Assembly: GCF_018619435.1 (NCBI RefSeq) | Contig: NZ_JAHFZF010000031.1 | Span: 1 to 55,830, forward strand | From: Rhodoferax sp. U11-2br | GTDB lineage: Bacteria; Pseudomonadota; Gammaproteobacteria; Burkholderiales; Burkholderiaceae_C | Direction of reading: 5' to 3' | Length of the DNA: 55,830 bases | In this document: positions 26,544 to 34,707 of the stretch, in pieces | How the letters are laid out: each line of letters begins with the position of its first letter | Numbering within the stretch: position 1 is the stretch's first letter | Translations under genes and position numbers: made by a program | Notes under the pieces: generated by a model | What the model was told of the DNA's origin: nothing | The model's input: only the letters and a program-made list of their open reading frames with translations | The model's database searches: none

Positions 26544-27701
26544 TCAAAGGCTTGCGGCGTAGACCTGACGGCAAACGTCAGGGGTTACGTCCTGCAGCTC
26601 ACCCAGTTGGGTCATGCCATGCGCTTGCAGCGGTTGGACCAGCTTGTCGATGGCATCTGCGGTGATGCTGTACTCAGAAAGACGGGTTTTGACACCCATG
26701 CTTTCGAAGAAGGTGCGGGTCTTCTGGATGGCCTGGTCGATCCGCTCGTCTTCACTACCTGTGGTGAGGCCCCACACTCGCTCGGCGTACTGGAGCAACT
26801 TGGCGTGTTTGCTATCGCGGCGGACATGGAGCATTGACGGCAGCAATATGGCGAGGGTTTGCGCGTGATCCAGACCGAACTGCGATGTCAGTTCATGGCC
26901 AACCAAGTGCGTCGCCCAGTCCTGCGGCACACCTGCGCCAATCAGGCCATTGAGCGCCATGGTAGCCGTCCACGACAGGTTGGCCCGTGAGTCGTAATCT
27001 GCGGGTTCATTCACTACTTTCGGGCCGATTTCGATCAGTGTTTGCAACAGGCCTTCTGCGAACCGGTCTTGCACTAGTGCGTTAACGGGGTAAGTCAGAT
27101 ATTGCTCTGCAATGTGAGTGAACGAATCCACCACGCCGTTGGCCAGTTGGCGTGCGGGCAGCGTGTAAGTCTTTGTCGGGTCAAGAATCGAGAACTGAGG
27201 GAATACCAAAGGCGTGGCAAAAAATGCCTTGGTCTTGGTTGACTTGCGGGTAACCACTGCATTGAAGTTCATTTCTGAACCTGTTGCCGCCAAAGTCAGC
27301 ACCGCGCCGAGCGGAAGCGCTTGGGTGACGGCTCCACCAAAAGTCTCAAGAATTCGCCAAGGATCGCCTTCAAATTTGGCGGCGGCAGCGACGAACTTGG
27401 TGCCGTCAATGACTGAGCCGCCACCAACCGCCAGCAAGAAATCAATCTTTTCTGCGTGCACCAGTTCGACGGCCTTCATCAGGGTCTCGTAGCTGGGGTT
27501 GGGTTCGATGCCGCCGAACTCATAGCGCTGGCGCTGTCCGAGCGCCGTACGGACTTCGGCCAAAGTGCCATTCTTCTCAGCGCTCTGGCCCCCGTAAAGA
27601 ACCAACACGCGGGCTTCATTTGGCACCAGGGTGTCGAGACGAGAAATCGTGTCTTGTCCAAACACGATGCGGGTTGGATTCTGGAATTCAAAGTTCAACA
27701 T
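26544..27701 (-). CDS. yqhD: NADPH-dependent iron-type alcohol dehydrogenase / aldehyde reductase YqhD
   Basis: A 385-residue group III alcohol dehydrogenase closely resembling E. coli YqhD over its whole length. Shared stretches include FGGIEPNPSYETLMKAVELV, LLAVGGGSVIDGTKF, ALNGLIGAGVPQDWATHLVG and GLDHAQTLAI. Metal ligands are the Asp of VVDSFTHI and the histidines in VGHELTSQFGLDHAQ. YqhD detoxifies short-chain aldehydes, including lipid-peroxidation products. The ATG at 27701 has AGGAG seven bases upstream; the GTG one codon earlier is less likely. It is the first gene of a leftward unit and faces a LysR regulator across a 240-base region. Confidence 0.95.
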   Translation of the reverse strand: MLNFEFQNPTRIVFGQDTISRLDTLVPNEARVLVLYGGQSAEKNGTLAEVRTALGQRQRYEFGGIEPNPSYETLMKAVELVHAEKIDFLLAVGGGSVIDGTKFVAAAAKFEGDPWRILETFGGAVTQALPLGAVLTLAATGSEMNFNAVVTRKSTKTKAFFATPLVFPQFSILDPTKTYTLPARQLANGVVDSFTHIAEQYLTYPVNALVQDRFAEGLLQTLIEIGPKVVNEPADYDSRANLSWTATMALNGLIGAGVPQDWATHLVGHELTSQFGLDHAQTLAILLPSMLHVRRDSKHAKLLQYAERVWGLTTGSEDERIDQAIQKTRTFFESMGVKTRLSEYSITADAIDKLVQPLQAHGMTQLGELQDVTPDVCRQVYAASL

Positions 27702-27772
27702 CACACTACTCCTAGGCTTCGATGCAATCAGTAAAAATCAAGTGGCGGGGTGACAAGACCTCGTCGTCTATT

Positions 27773-27789
27773 CATTGGAAATTCCAATG
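27773..27789. promoter_or_regulatory. Candidate LysR-type operator between yqhD and the regulator gene
   Basis: CATTGGAA-A-TTCCAATG is a perfect 8-base inverted repeat around one base and contains the T-N11-A core of LysR boxes. It lies about 72 bases from the yqhD start and 155 from the regulator start. Confidence 0.65.
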
Positions 27790-27944
27790 GGACGAATGCT
27801 ATTTCTCGTCACTCGAAACCGGAAGATGCTCTATGGTTGAACGTTTAATAACTTTGAGTTGACAATCTGAGGGGTAAAAGGCTTGGTGTGGCTTTTTCTA
27901 AAGGCCATTCGATGAGGTTTAGCTCAACTCTTAGAAGGGCATTT

Positions 27945-28940
27945 ATGGATATGTCACAGCGCGTGCGCGCCATTTGTTCGTTTGTCCAGGCGGCAGATGC
28001 CGACAGTTTTGCGGCTGCCGGACGCGTGCTGGGGATCAGTTCGGCTGCGGTCAGTAAGAACGTGGCGAGCCTTGAGCAGGCACTAGGGGTGCGCCTGATG
28101 AACCGAACGACCAGAACGCTGAGTCTCACCGATGAAGGAACAGCCTTTCTCAAGCAAGCCCGCATCGCCCTTGATGCACTGGACTCAGCTGTGGACTCGG
28201 TCGCGGCACAGCGGAGCGAAACCAGCGGCCATGTTCGCATATCAACCAGCGCCGGGTTTGGGCGTGACCAATTGTTGCCAGCGTTACCAGGGCTGCTGAC
28301 CCGCTACCCCGCCTTGACGGTTGAAGCGGACTTTGACGACCGAGTGATTGACCTAGTGGGTGAAGGTTACGACCTGACTATCAGGGGAGGTCATATCGCC
28401 GATTCCGCATTGATTTCGCGTCCGATCTGCCGTATGAATCTGGTGCTGGTCGCCTCACCTGAGTATTTGAATCGAGAGGGCGTGCCGCATACAACGCAGG
28501 AACTCAGACAGCACAAGCTAATCGTGCGGCGTTTTCTAGGCAGAAAGGCTTCGCCATGGAACTTTAGGGCCGCTGACGGCAGCATCACCACGCTGGATAT
28601 GGATGCAGCGGCAGTCACCTTGTCCGCCCCTGAGGCAATGGCGCAGGCAGCCAGTCTGAGCTTGGGGATCGCACAAGTTGGAGTCCACCATGCGTGGCGC
28701 TATTTGGCTTGCGGCAGGCTGAAGATTGTGATGCTTGGGCTGCATGATCCCGGAAGCTACGAGATGGTGATGCAATTTCCTCATCGAGCGTTGATAGCTC
28801 CCAGGGTCAGGGCCACGATTGACTATCTGCTCGCTGCGTTTGCAAAGGACGAAGCGCTACATGTGCCCCTCAGCGCTTTGAATGCCTATGTCTTTCAGGA
28901 TCGCGATTTTGCCGCCATTCACATAAACAACAGCGTCTGA
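27945..28940 (+). CDS. LysR-family transcriptional regulator facing yqhD
   Basis: A 331-residue regulator. The N-terminal winged helix-turn-helix (about residues 5-65) has FAAAGRVLGISSAAVSKNVASLEQALGVRLMNRTTR. The substrate-binding domain follows with LVASPEYL near residue 165. The frame opens at 27888, but the ATG at 27945 has AGAAGG at the right distance and gives the normal N-terminus. The tail of about 25 residues after the usual LysR end is slightly long. Divergence from yqhD and the palindrome at 27773 suggest it controls the yqhD unit and itself. The inducer is unknown; an aldehyde or electrophile is plausible. Confidence 0.88.
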   Translation: MDMSQRVRAICSFVQAADADSFAAAGRVLGISSAAVSKNVASLEQALGVRLMNRTTRTLSLTDEGTAFLKQARIALDALDSAVDSVAAQRSETSGHVRISTSAGFGRDQLLPALPGLLTRYPALTVEADFDDRVIDLVGEGYDLTIRGGHIADSALISRPICRMNLVLVASPEYLNREGVPHTTQELRQHKLIVRRFLGRKASPWNFRAADGSITTLDMDAAAVTLSAPEAMAQAASLSLGIAQVGVHHAWRYLACGRLKIVMLGLHDPGSYEMVMQFPHRALIAPRVRATIDYLLAAFAKDEALHVPLSALNAYVFQDRDFAAIHINNSV

Positions 28941-29381
28941 TTTTCGGGGGCCAGAGAATGCCGAAGCTGGATCATGTAGGGTGCCTGCCCCTGACCGCAG
29001 CAGAGGCAGCTCCAACGATGGTGTGAAGGCAGGCGCCGTAAAAGCACAGAGGGTGGAAACTGAGGCGAATACCGAGCGAGCGGCTTAGTCCATAGGCACG
29101 ATGCCGACGTCTGTGAATGATGGTTGATCGTCCTCCAAATTCATGAAACTGGTTCACTCGGACGCCGACATTTGTAGCAGTAAGGCAACGCTCCGATGTG
29201 ATTACCCGTTTTGCCCAAAGAGGTAGTTGGGTTTGCGGAGCTACCACGGCAAAACCGGCCGGTCAAATACGCCTTGCACGGTCGGCAATGTGACCACGTT
29301 TTCACAAACAGGAGCACCAAGGCTGGAACAGGTCTGGGGTTCGGAGCGCGAAAAATCGTCTTGGTCAGCTCCTGAATCGCG
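28941..29381. other. Gap between the LysR gene and the MBL hydrolase
   Basis: About 440 bases in which I see no convincing gene, repeat or terminator. Frames of 91 and 130 residues on the minus strand lack family features, and the longer one overlaps the end of the MBL gene. Confidence 0.6.
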
Positions 29382-30512
29382 CTATCGGGTGTTAGTGACT
29401 GTCTCCCACCAAGGCGTGAAAGTATGTGCTCGGCCATCGAGATAGATGGGGAGGCCGATTTCTGGTGTCCACAGGGCATAGCTTCTCCCCTGACTGGCGG
29501 CCGTGATCCGCTTAAAAGGATCGTCCCAATCATGGGGGGAAATGGAAAAGCGTCCGATATGGGCAGGCGTCAATGCTCTGGCTCGCAGATCTTCAGCCGC
29601 TTGCGCAGCCTGCTCAGGGTTCATGTGAACATTGGCCCAACGCGGGTCGTACTGCCCAGCGTCCAACGCCACCCAGTCGAACGGACCCAAGCGCCGCCCA
29701 AGTTCAGCAAAGTGCGGCGCGTATCCCGAGTCGCCGCTGAAGAAGATCCGGCGCTGCGGTGACACCAGTGCGAAGCCGACCCATAAGGATTTGTCGCGGG
29801 TGAACGAGCGTCCAGAAAAATGCCGCGCCGGGGCGACGTGGATGTGCAGTTCCGGCACCGGATGCACGGTCGCGTACCAGTCGGCCTCTTGCACGGCACG
29901 TTTGTCGTAGCCCCAGGCCTCGAAATGCGCGCCAACACCCAGCCCCGTGACCACCTGTTTGACCTTGGGCCGCAGCGCCTGGATGCTCGGGTAATCCAGA
30001 TGGTCGTAGTGGTCGTGGGTGATCAACAGAAGGTCAATCTCCGGCATATCGTTTGCCGTATAGATGCTGGCGCCATCGAAGGCCACGTTCGCCAGCGGTA
30101 CAGGTGCGGCGTTGGTGCTGAACACCGGGTCGATCAGAATGCGCTGCCCGCCCAGTTGCACAAAATAGGACGAGTGGCCCAGCCAGACCACCATGTCTTG
30201 CGTTGCATTCAGCGCCTTCAGGTCGGTTTTGATCGTTGGGATGGCGCTGGGTGGACGGGGATGGCCTTTTTGCCCAAAGATCGTCTCCATCCACATGGAC
30301 AACTCGGATTGGTCCGTTGTGCTTAGCGGCGAGTCGATCTGGTTGTGGAAGATCCCATTGGCGAAGCTGGGCGATTGCGCAATACGCGCCTGCCGGTCAC
30401 CCTCGGGCAAGTGTCCAAACAACGGGTGCTGCAAGTAGGCGGCGATGGCAGCGACGGCCAAGACCACCACAAGGGCCAAGGCTTGGAGCAGGCGCACGCA
30501 GATTTTTTTCAT
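29382..30512 (-). CDS. MBL-fold metallo-hydrolase with N-terminal signal or anchor (RomA/NAPE-PLD-like)
   Basis: A 376-residue metallo-beta-lactamase-fold protein. It begins with a basic start and a hydrophobic helix (MKKICVRLLQALALVVVLAV), so it is likely anchored in or exported across the inner membrane. The metal site is LLITHDHYDHLD (HxHxDH), then FSGDSGYAPHF, and later histidines in ISPHDWDDPF. MVVWLGHSSYFVQLGGQRILIDPVF is typical of the group related to NAPE-phospholipase D and RomA. The start is uncertain: 30512 gives the clean signal but lacks a clear ribosome site; 30560 is the alternative. It is the last gene of a five-gene leftward unit. Substrate unknown. Confidence 0.82.
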   Translation of the reverse strand: MKKICVRLLQALALVVVLAVAAIAAYLQHPLFGHLPEGDRQARIAQSPSFANGIFHNQIDSPLSTTDQSELSMWMETIFGQKGHPRPPSAIPTIKTDLKALNATQDMVVWLGHSSYFVQLGGQRILIDPVFSTNAAPVPLANVAFDGASIYTANDMPEIDLLLITHDHYDHLDYPSIQALRPKVKQVVTGLGVGAHFEAWGYDKRAVQEADWYATVHPVPELHIHVAPARHFSGRSFTRDKSLWVGFALVSPQRRIFFSGDSGYAPHFAELGRRLGPFDWVALDAGQYDPRWANVHMNPEQAAQAAEDLRARALTPAHIGRFSISPHDWDDPFKRITAASQGRSYALWTPEIGLPIYLDGRAHTFTPWWETVTNTR

Positions 30513-30589
30513 GAGGAGACTCTGGAAGCTGCAAACGCCAAAGGGTGGTCGCAATGCCACCCGCCCTCTGGTTTGGTTGGTTTAAAAAA

Positions 30590-31639
30590 CTACGCCGCCA
30601 GGCTGGCGCAATCGATCACAAAACGGTACTTCACATCACCTTTGAGCATGCGCTCATAGGCTGTGTTGATCTCGTCCATCTTGATCATCTCGATATCGGA
30701 CACGATGCCATGCTCGGCACAGAAATCCAGCATCTCCTGCGTCTCGGGGATGCCGCCAATCATCGACCCGGCGAGGCTCCGGCGCTTCATGATCAGGTTG
30801 AACACGTTGGGCGACGGATGTGGCGTGGCCGGCGCGCCGACCAGCGTCATCGTGCCGTCTCGCTTGAGCAGGGTCAGAAACGCATCCAGATCATGTGGCG
30901 CGGCAACCGTGTTCAAAATGAAGTCAAAACTCTTGGCATGCGCCGCCATTTCCTCGGCATGGCGCGAGACGACCACCTCATCCGCGCCCAACAACTTGGC
31001 CGCTTCGCGCTTGGATTCAGACGTGGTGAAGGCCACCACGTGTGCACCCATGGCGTGCGCCAGTTTGATGCCCATATGCCCCAGGCCGCCGATGCCAACC
31101 ACGCCCACCTTCTGCCCCGGCCCGACCTTCCAATGCCGCAACGGCGAATAGGTGGTGATACCGGCACACAGCAGCGGTGCCACAGCAGCCAATTGTGCCT
31201 CGGGGTGACGGATGCGCAGCACATAACGCTCGTGCACGACGATCTGCTGCGAGTACCCACCCAGCGTGTAGCCAGGTGCTTCCGGGGTCGGGGCGTTGTA
31301 GGTGCCGACCATGTGGTCGCAGTAGTTCTCCAAGCCGTCGTCACAGTCCTCGCAGTGTTTGCAACTGTCAACAATGCAGCCGACACCCACCAGATCACCG
31401 ACCTGCACGCCCGAGACATGTGCACCCAGGGCGGAGACACGGCCAACGATTTCATGCCCTGGCACGCAGGGGTAGAGTGTTCCGCCCCACTCGGAACGCA
31501 CCTGGTGGATGTCAGAGTGACACACGCCGCAGTAAGCGATGGCGATCTGCACATCGTGCGCGCCTGGCGCGCGCCGTGTGATGTCGATCGGTTCAAGAGC
31601 TTGGTCAGCCGCATGGGCGCCATAGGCTTTGATGGTCAT
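30590..31639 (-). CDS. yahK: Zinc-dependent NADP aldehyde reductase YahK
   Basis: A 349-residue zinc alcohol dehydrogenase nearly collinear with E. coli YahK, a broad NADPH aldehyde reductase. Catalytic zinc ligands sit in YCGVCHSD and GHE. The structural zinc loop is CIVDSCKHCEDCDDGLENYC. The Rossmann motif is GVVGIGGLGHMG. ENYCDHMVGTYN and KYRFVIDCASL are also as in YahK. AAGGA precedes the ATG at 31639. It lies between a cyclophilin-like gene and the MBL gene, in the unit headed by a Tat-exported hydrolase. With yqhD nearby, the region has two unrelated aldehyde reductases. Confidence 0.95.
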   Translation of the reverse strand: MTIKAYGAHAADQALEPIDITRRAPGAHDVQIAIAYCGVCHSDIHQVRSEWGGTLYPCVPGHEIVGRVSALGAHVSGVQVGDLVGVGCIVDSCKHCEDCDDGLENYCDHMVGTYNAPTPEAPGYTLGGYSQQIVVHERYVLRIRHPEAQLAAVAPLLCAGITTYSPLRHWKVGPGQKVGVVGIGGLGHMGIKLAHAMGAHVVAFTTSESKREAAKLLGADEVVVSRHAEEMAAHAKSFDFILNTVAAPHDLDAFLTLLKRDGTMTLVGAPATPHPSPNVFNLIMKRRSLAGSMIGGIPETQEMLDFCAEHGIVSDIEMIKMDEINTAYERMLKGDVKYRFVIDCASLAA

Positions 31640-31670
31640 GGTGTGTTGTCCTTGGTTGGATAAAAATGAA

Positions 31671-32231
31671 TTACTTTTTGGAAAAATGGATCAGCACCGC
31701 GCGCTGTCCCAAGGCCTGCGCCAGGCCCTCAGGGTCGCCCACACGACCCAGGCGGGTATAGGCATACGAGGTGTCGAAGCTCAGATAAAAAACAACCAGC
31801 GTGCTTGAACCGTACAGCATCAGGTCGCCATGGTGGATCCTTCCCGGTTGGCTTGCACTCACCGGCAGCGCTTTGGGCAATTCGGCATGTTTTTCATTGC
31901 CGTTGAGGTCTGCCATGTTGAGTGTCAGCGGCAGCTGCGCGGCAAACGCACGGGCCGCAGTATTGTTGGTCAAGGTGATGGCAAAGCGATGTTCACCGAC
32001 GGTCATCCACATGCGTGATTCCTCCGGGTTCAGCGCTGGTTCAACCGCCTGTGCGACAGCCAAAGTGCGTGGGCTGGGAACGGGTGGCTGCTCGGCGTCA
32101 CAAGCGCCGCCGAGCACCAGCAGGCCGAGTATCAAGCCAAAGCCCCGCAGTTCGCACCAGGCTCGGAGATGTTGGATCTTGTTGGCGAAGGGGCGCTGGC
32201 CGATGCAGGCGCGAAGGCTGCTGAGTGTCAT
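31671..32231 (-). CDS. Cyclophilin-like fold protein with N-terminal hydrophobic segment
   Basis: A 186-residue protein. After a long basic N-terminus and a hydrophobic helix (about residues 29-43) with a cysteine that could be a weak lipobox (GGAC), it carries a cyclophilin_like2-type domain. Typical strands are MTVGEHRFAITLTNNTAARAFAAQLPLTLNM, LNGNEKHAELPKALP and a closing RLGRVGDPEGLAQAL. Relatives share only the fold with peptidyl-prolyl isomerases; their activity is not established. It may be a periplasmic lipoprotein. GGAG precedes the ATG. Genes of this type often sit near YahK-like or flavodoxin genes, as here. Confidence 0.8.
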   Translation of the reverse strand: MTLSSLRACIGQRPFANKIQHLRAWCELRGFGLILGLLVLGGACDAEQPPVPSPRTLAVAQAVEPALNPEESRMWMTVGEHRFAITLTNNTAARAFAAQLPLTLNMADLNGNEKHAELPKALPVSASQPGRIHHGDLMLYGSSTLVVFYLSFDTSYAYTRLGRVGDPEGLAQALGQRAVLIHFSKK

Positions 32232-32258
32232 GACCTGTCTCCTTGTTCTGCGTGTGGC

Positions 32259-33482
32259 TTAGGCACGCCTTGGCGTGGGCGAACGCGCGGTCAGAAAAGT
32301 CAGGAAGGCCGCAAGCAGCAGCAAGGCGGCGCTGGCCACAAAGGTGCTCTGGTATCCGCTTACATCGAACAACCACCCACCGATGGCGGAGCCCAAGGCA
32401 ATGGCCAACTGGATCACGGCAACCATCAACCCTCCACCCGCCTCTGCATCCTGCGGCAAAATGCTTGCCAACCACGACCACCAGGCCACCGGTGCTGCAG
32501 TGGCCACCAAACCCCAGACACCCAGCAGTGTAGCCACCACTGCAAGTTGGCTGCCAAACAGGCTGAGTGCCACCGCGATGACAGCCATCAGGATCGGAAT
32601 ACCGATCAAGGTGCGATAAAAGTCCCATTTCAGGACGGAGCCAATGGCGGTGGTGCCAATGAATCCAGCGACACCCATCGTCAGCAGCACAAGCGAGAGC
32701 GTGGCGACATCCACACGGGTCACCGTCTCCAAAAAGGGTCGCAAGTAAGTGAACAAGACAAACTGCCCCATGAAGAAGGTGCTGACTGCCAGCATCCCCA
32801 AAGCAAGCACCGGATGCCTGAACAGCCTGAAGACGTTGCCGGAGCCCGCCGGGCGAGTTTGAGTCGGCATGGACGGCAGGCTGCCCCCCTGCCAGACAAA
32901 AGCGATCAAGGCCACCGGCACCAGGCAGAAAAACGCCCCGCGCCAGCCGATGACCGAACCCAGGTAACTGCCCAACGGGGCGGCGATGACGGTCGCCAGT
33001 GCGTTGCCACCATTAAAAATGGCCAGGGCGCGCGGGACCAAAGAGGCCGGCACCAACCGCATTGCGGTGGCGGCGGAGAGAGACCAAAACCCACCAATGA
33101 CAACGCCAATCAGCGACCGACCGACCATGTAGATCAGGTAGTTCGGGGCCAGCGCCACCACCGCCCCGGAGACTGCCATCAGCGCGGTCAGCCCCAGCAA
33201 CAGTGTTTTGCGGTTCATGTTGCCAGCCATAGCCAATATCGACAGACTCGTGAGCACCGCGAACGCGCCAGAGATGGCAATGCCCAGCCCAGCCTGCCCT
33301 TCGCTGACCCGCAGATCGCGCGCCAGGGGTGTCAGCAGACTGACCGGCATGAATTCCGAGGCAATCAGTGCAAAGACACACAGCGCCATGGCAAAGACAC
33401 CGCCCCACCTGGCAGGCTGAGCCACTGATGTAGCCCACACGGGGCCACCTACGGCGGTGGCCCCACTTGTTTGTGCTGTCAT
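32259..33482 (-). CDS. MFS efflux transporter, NepI-like
   Basis: A 407-residue major facilitator with twelve predicted helices, of the drug:H+ antiporter-1 group. It resembles the E. coli purine ribonucleoside exporter NepI throughout: IASEFMPVSLLTPLARDLRVSEG, GRSLIGVVIGGFWSLSAATAMRLVP (motif A/C region), AAPLGSYLGSVIGWR and VAVIQLAIALGSAIGGW. It probably exports a small polar or toxic compound. The ribosome site is weak at the ATG 33482, which lies only 12 bases after the hydrolase stop. It is co-oriented with the hydrolase, cyclophilin-like, yahK and MBL genes. Confidence 0.88.
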   Translation of the reverse strand: MTAQTSGATAVGGPVWATSVAQPARWGGVFAMALCVFALIASEFMPVSLLTPLARDLRVSEGQAGLGIAISGAFAVLTSLSILAMAGNMNRKTLLLGLTALMAVSGAVVALAPNYLIYMVGRSLIGVVIGGFWSLSAATAMRLVPASLVPRALAIFNGGNALATVIAAPLGSYLGSVIGWRGAFFCLVPVALIAFVWQGGSLPSMPTQTRPAGSGNVFRLFRHPVLALGMLAVSTFFMGQFVLFTYLRPFLETVTRVDVATLSLVLLTMGVAGFIGTTAIGSVLKWDFYRTLIGIPILMAVIAVALSLFGSQLAVVATLLGVWGLVATAAPVAWWSWLASILPQDAEAGGGLMVAVIQLAIALGSAIGGWLFDVSGYQSTFVASAALLLLAAFLTFLTARSPTPRRA

Positions 33483-33493
33483 GAAAGTCGCGT

Positions 33494-34585
33494 TTATGCC
33501 AGGTTCTTCTTGTAGAACGCGTTGAGCTTGTCCCAGGGGATGAGGTTGACGCGGTCGTACAGGTCCACATGGCCCGCACCGGGCACGACCACCAGTTCCT
33601 TGGCGGGGCCAGCCAGTCGGTAGGCCTCTTCGCTGAACTCCTTGGAGTGGGCCTGGTCACCCGTGATGAACATCATCGGGCGCGGCGAGATGGTTTCAAT
33701 GTCGTTGAACGGGTAAAAGTTCATGAACTTGATGTTGCTGGTCAGCGTGGGGCGCGTCGTCGTTTCAGTCGATGCACCCGCGGGTGTGAACTCGCCGCGT
33801 GGCGTGCGGTAAAAGTCAAAGAACTCGCGTTGAATGGGGTGCGTTTTTTCATTCAATACCAGGTCTGTCCCGCCGGTGTATTGGGTTGCACCACCCGTGA
33901 ACTCGGCATAACGCTGCTGGGCCGCATCGGCAATGATTTGCTTGCGTTGTTCAAGCGTTAACGAGTGGTTCAGCGCGTTGCGGTTGGCTGCGCCCATGTC
34001 GTACATGCTGACCGTCGCGATGGCCTTCATGCGCGGGTCGATCTTGGCCGCGCTGATGACAAAGCTGCCACTGCCGCAAATACCGAGAACACCGATACGC
34101 TCCCTGTTCACAAACGATTGGGTACCCAGGAAGTCCACCGCTGCGCTGAAGGCTTCGGCGTAGATGTCTGGCGAGACGAGGTTGCGCGTTTGACCCTCGC
34201 TCTCGCCCCAGAATGACTGGTCGATGGCCAGAGTGACAAAGCCTTGCTCTGCCAGTTTCTGTGCATACAGGTTGGAGCTTTGCTCTTTGACTGCACCCAT
34301 CGGGTGGCCGACGACGATCGCCGGATGTTTGGCGTTGCGGTTGAGGTCCTTGGGGGTGAACAGGTTCCCGACCACCTTCATCTTGTACTGGTTGTTAAAA
34401 GCCACCTTTTGCGTCGCCACTTTCTCGCTTTTGAAAAAGTTATTGGCGCCATTGGACATATCTGACACGGGCTTGTTGTCCGCCGCAAAAGCGGCGCTGC
34501 TGGCAACAGACAGAACACCCAGCGCAGCCACGCTGGTGCCGGCTGTCTTGAGAAAATCTCGGCGATCGGATGCTTGCTTGGTCAT
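33494..34585 (-). CDS. Tat-exported alpha/beta hydrolase with cysteine at the nucleophile elbow
   Basis: A 363-residue secreted hydrolase. The N-terminus has a textbook twin-arginine signal (DRRDFLKTAG followed by a hydrophobic stretch and AFAA). The start is the ATG at 34585 with GGAGA upstream; the frame to 34678 is an artefact. The fold shows AIVVGHPMGAVKEQ (oxyanion side), LAIDQSFWGES, then GVLGICGSGSF at the nucleophile elbow with Cys where most hydrolases have Ser, and a late VVVPGAGHVDLYD with the catalytic His. Dienelactone-hydrolase-type enzymes also use Cys. It heads the five-gene leftward unit and faces a LysR gene. Substrate unknown. Confidence 0.85.
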   Translation of the reverse strand: MTKQASDRRDFLKTAGTSVAALGVLSVASSAAFAADNKPVSDMSNGANNFFKSEKVATQKVAFNNQYKMKVVGNLFTPKDLNRNAKHPAIVVGHPMGAVKEQSSNLYAQKLAEQGFVTLAIDQSFWGESEGQTRNLVSPDIYAEAFSAAVDFLGTQSFVNRERIGVLGICGSGSFVISAAKIDPRMKAIATVSMYDMGAANRNALNHSLTLEQRKQIIADAAQQRYAEFTGGATQYTGGTDLVLNEKTHPIQREFFDFYRTPRGEFTPAGASTETTTRPTLTSNIKFMNFYPFNDIETISPRPMMFITGDQAHSKEFSEEAYRLAGPAKELVVVPGAGHVDLYDRVNLIPWDKLNAFYKKNLA

Positions 34586-34647
34586 GTTGGAATCTCCATT
34601 GGTGTTGACATGGAGGTATCTTCGCAAACGGAGATCACTTTGACTAG

Positions 34648-34691
34648 CTAATGAATGCTTAATGAGCATATTAGCCATACTAATTAATGGC
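34648..34691. promoter_or_regulatory. Candidate LysR operator between the hydrolase and its regulator
   Basis: An A+T-rich stretch with the imperfect inverted repeat CTAAT..ATGCT / AGCAT.ATTAG (34648-34674) and the adjoining GCCAT / ATGGC (34674-34691). It fills most of the short space between the two divergent starts. Confidence 0.5.
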
Positions 34692-34707
34692 CATGTAAAA
34701 ATGGGGC

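Noticed and set aside
29141..29533. 130-residue minus-strand frame in the gap before the MBL gene
   Set aside because: It overlaps the MBL gene end and its sequence is not protein-like beyond chance.
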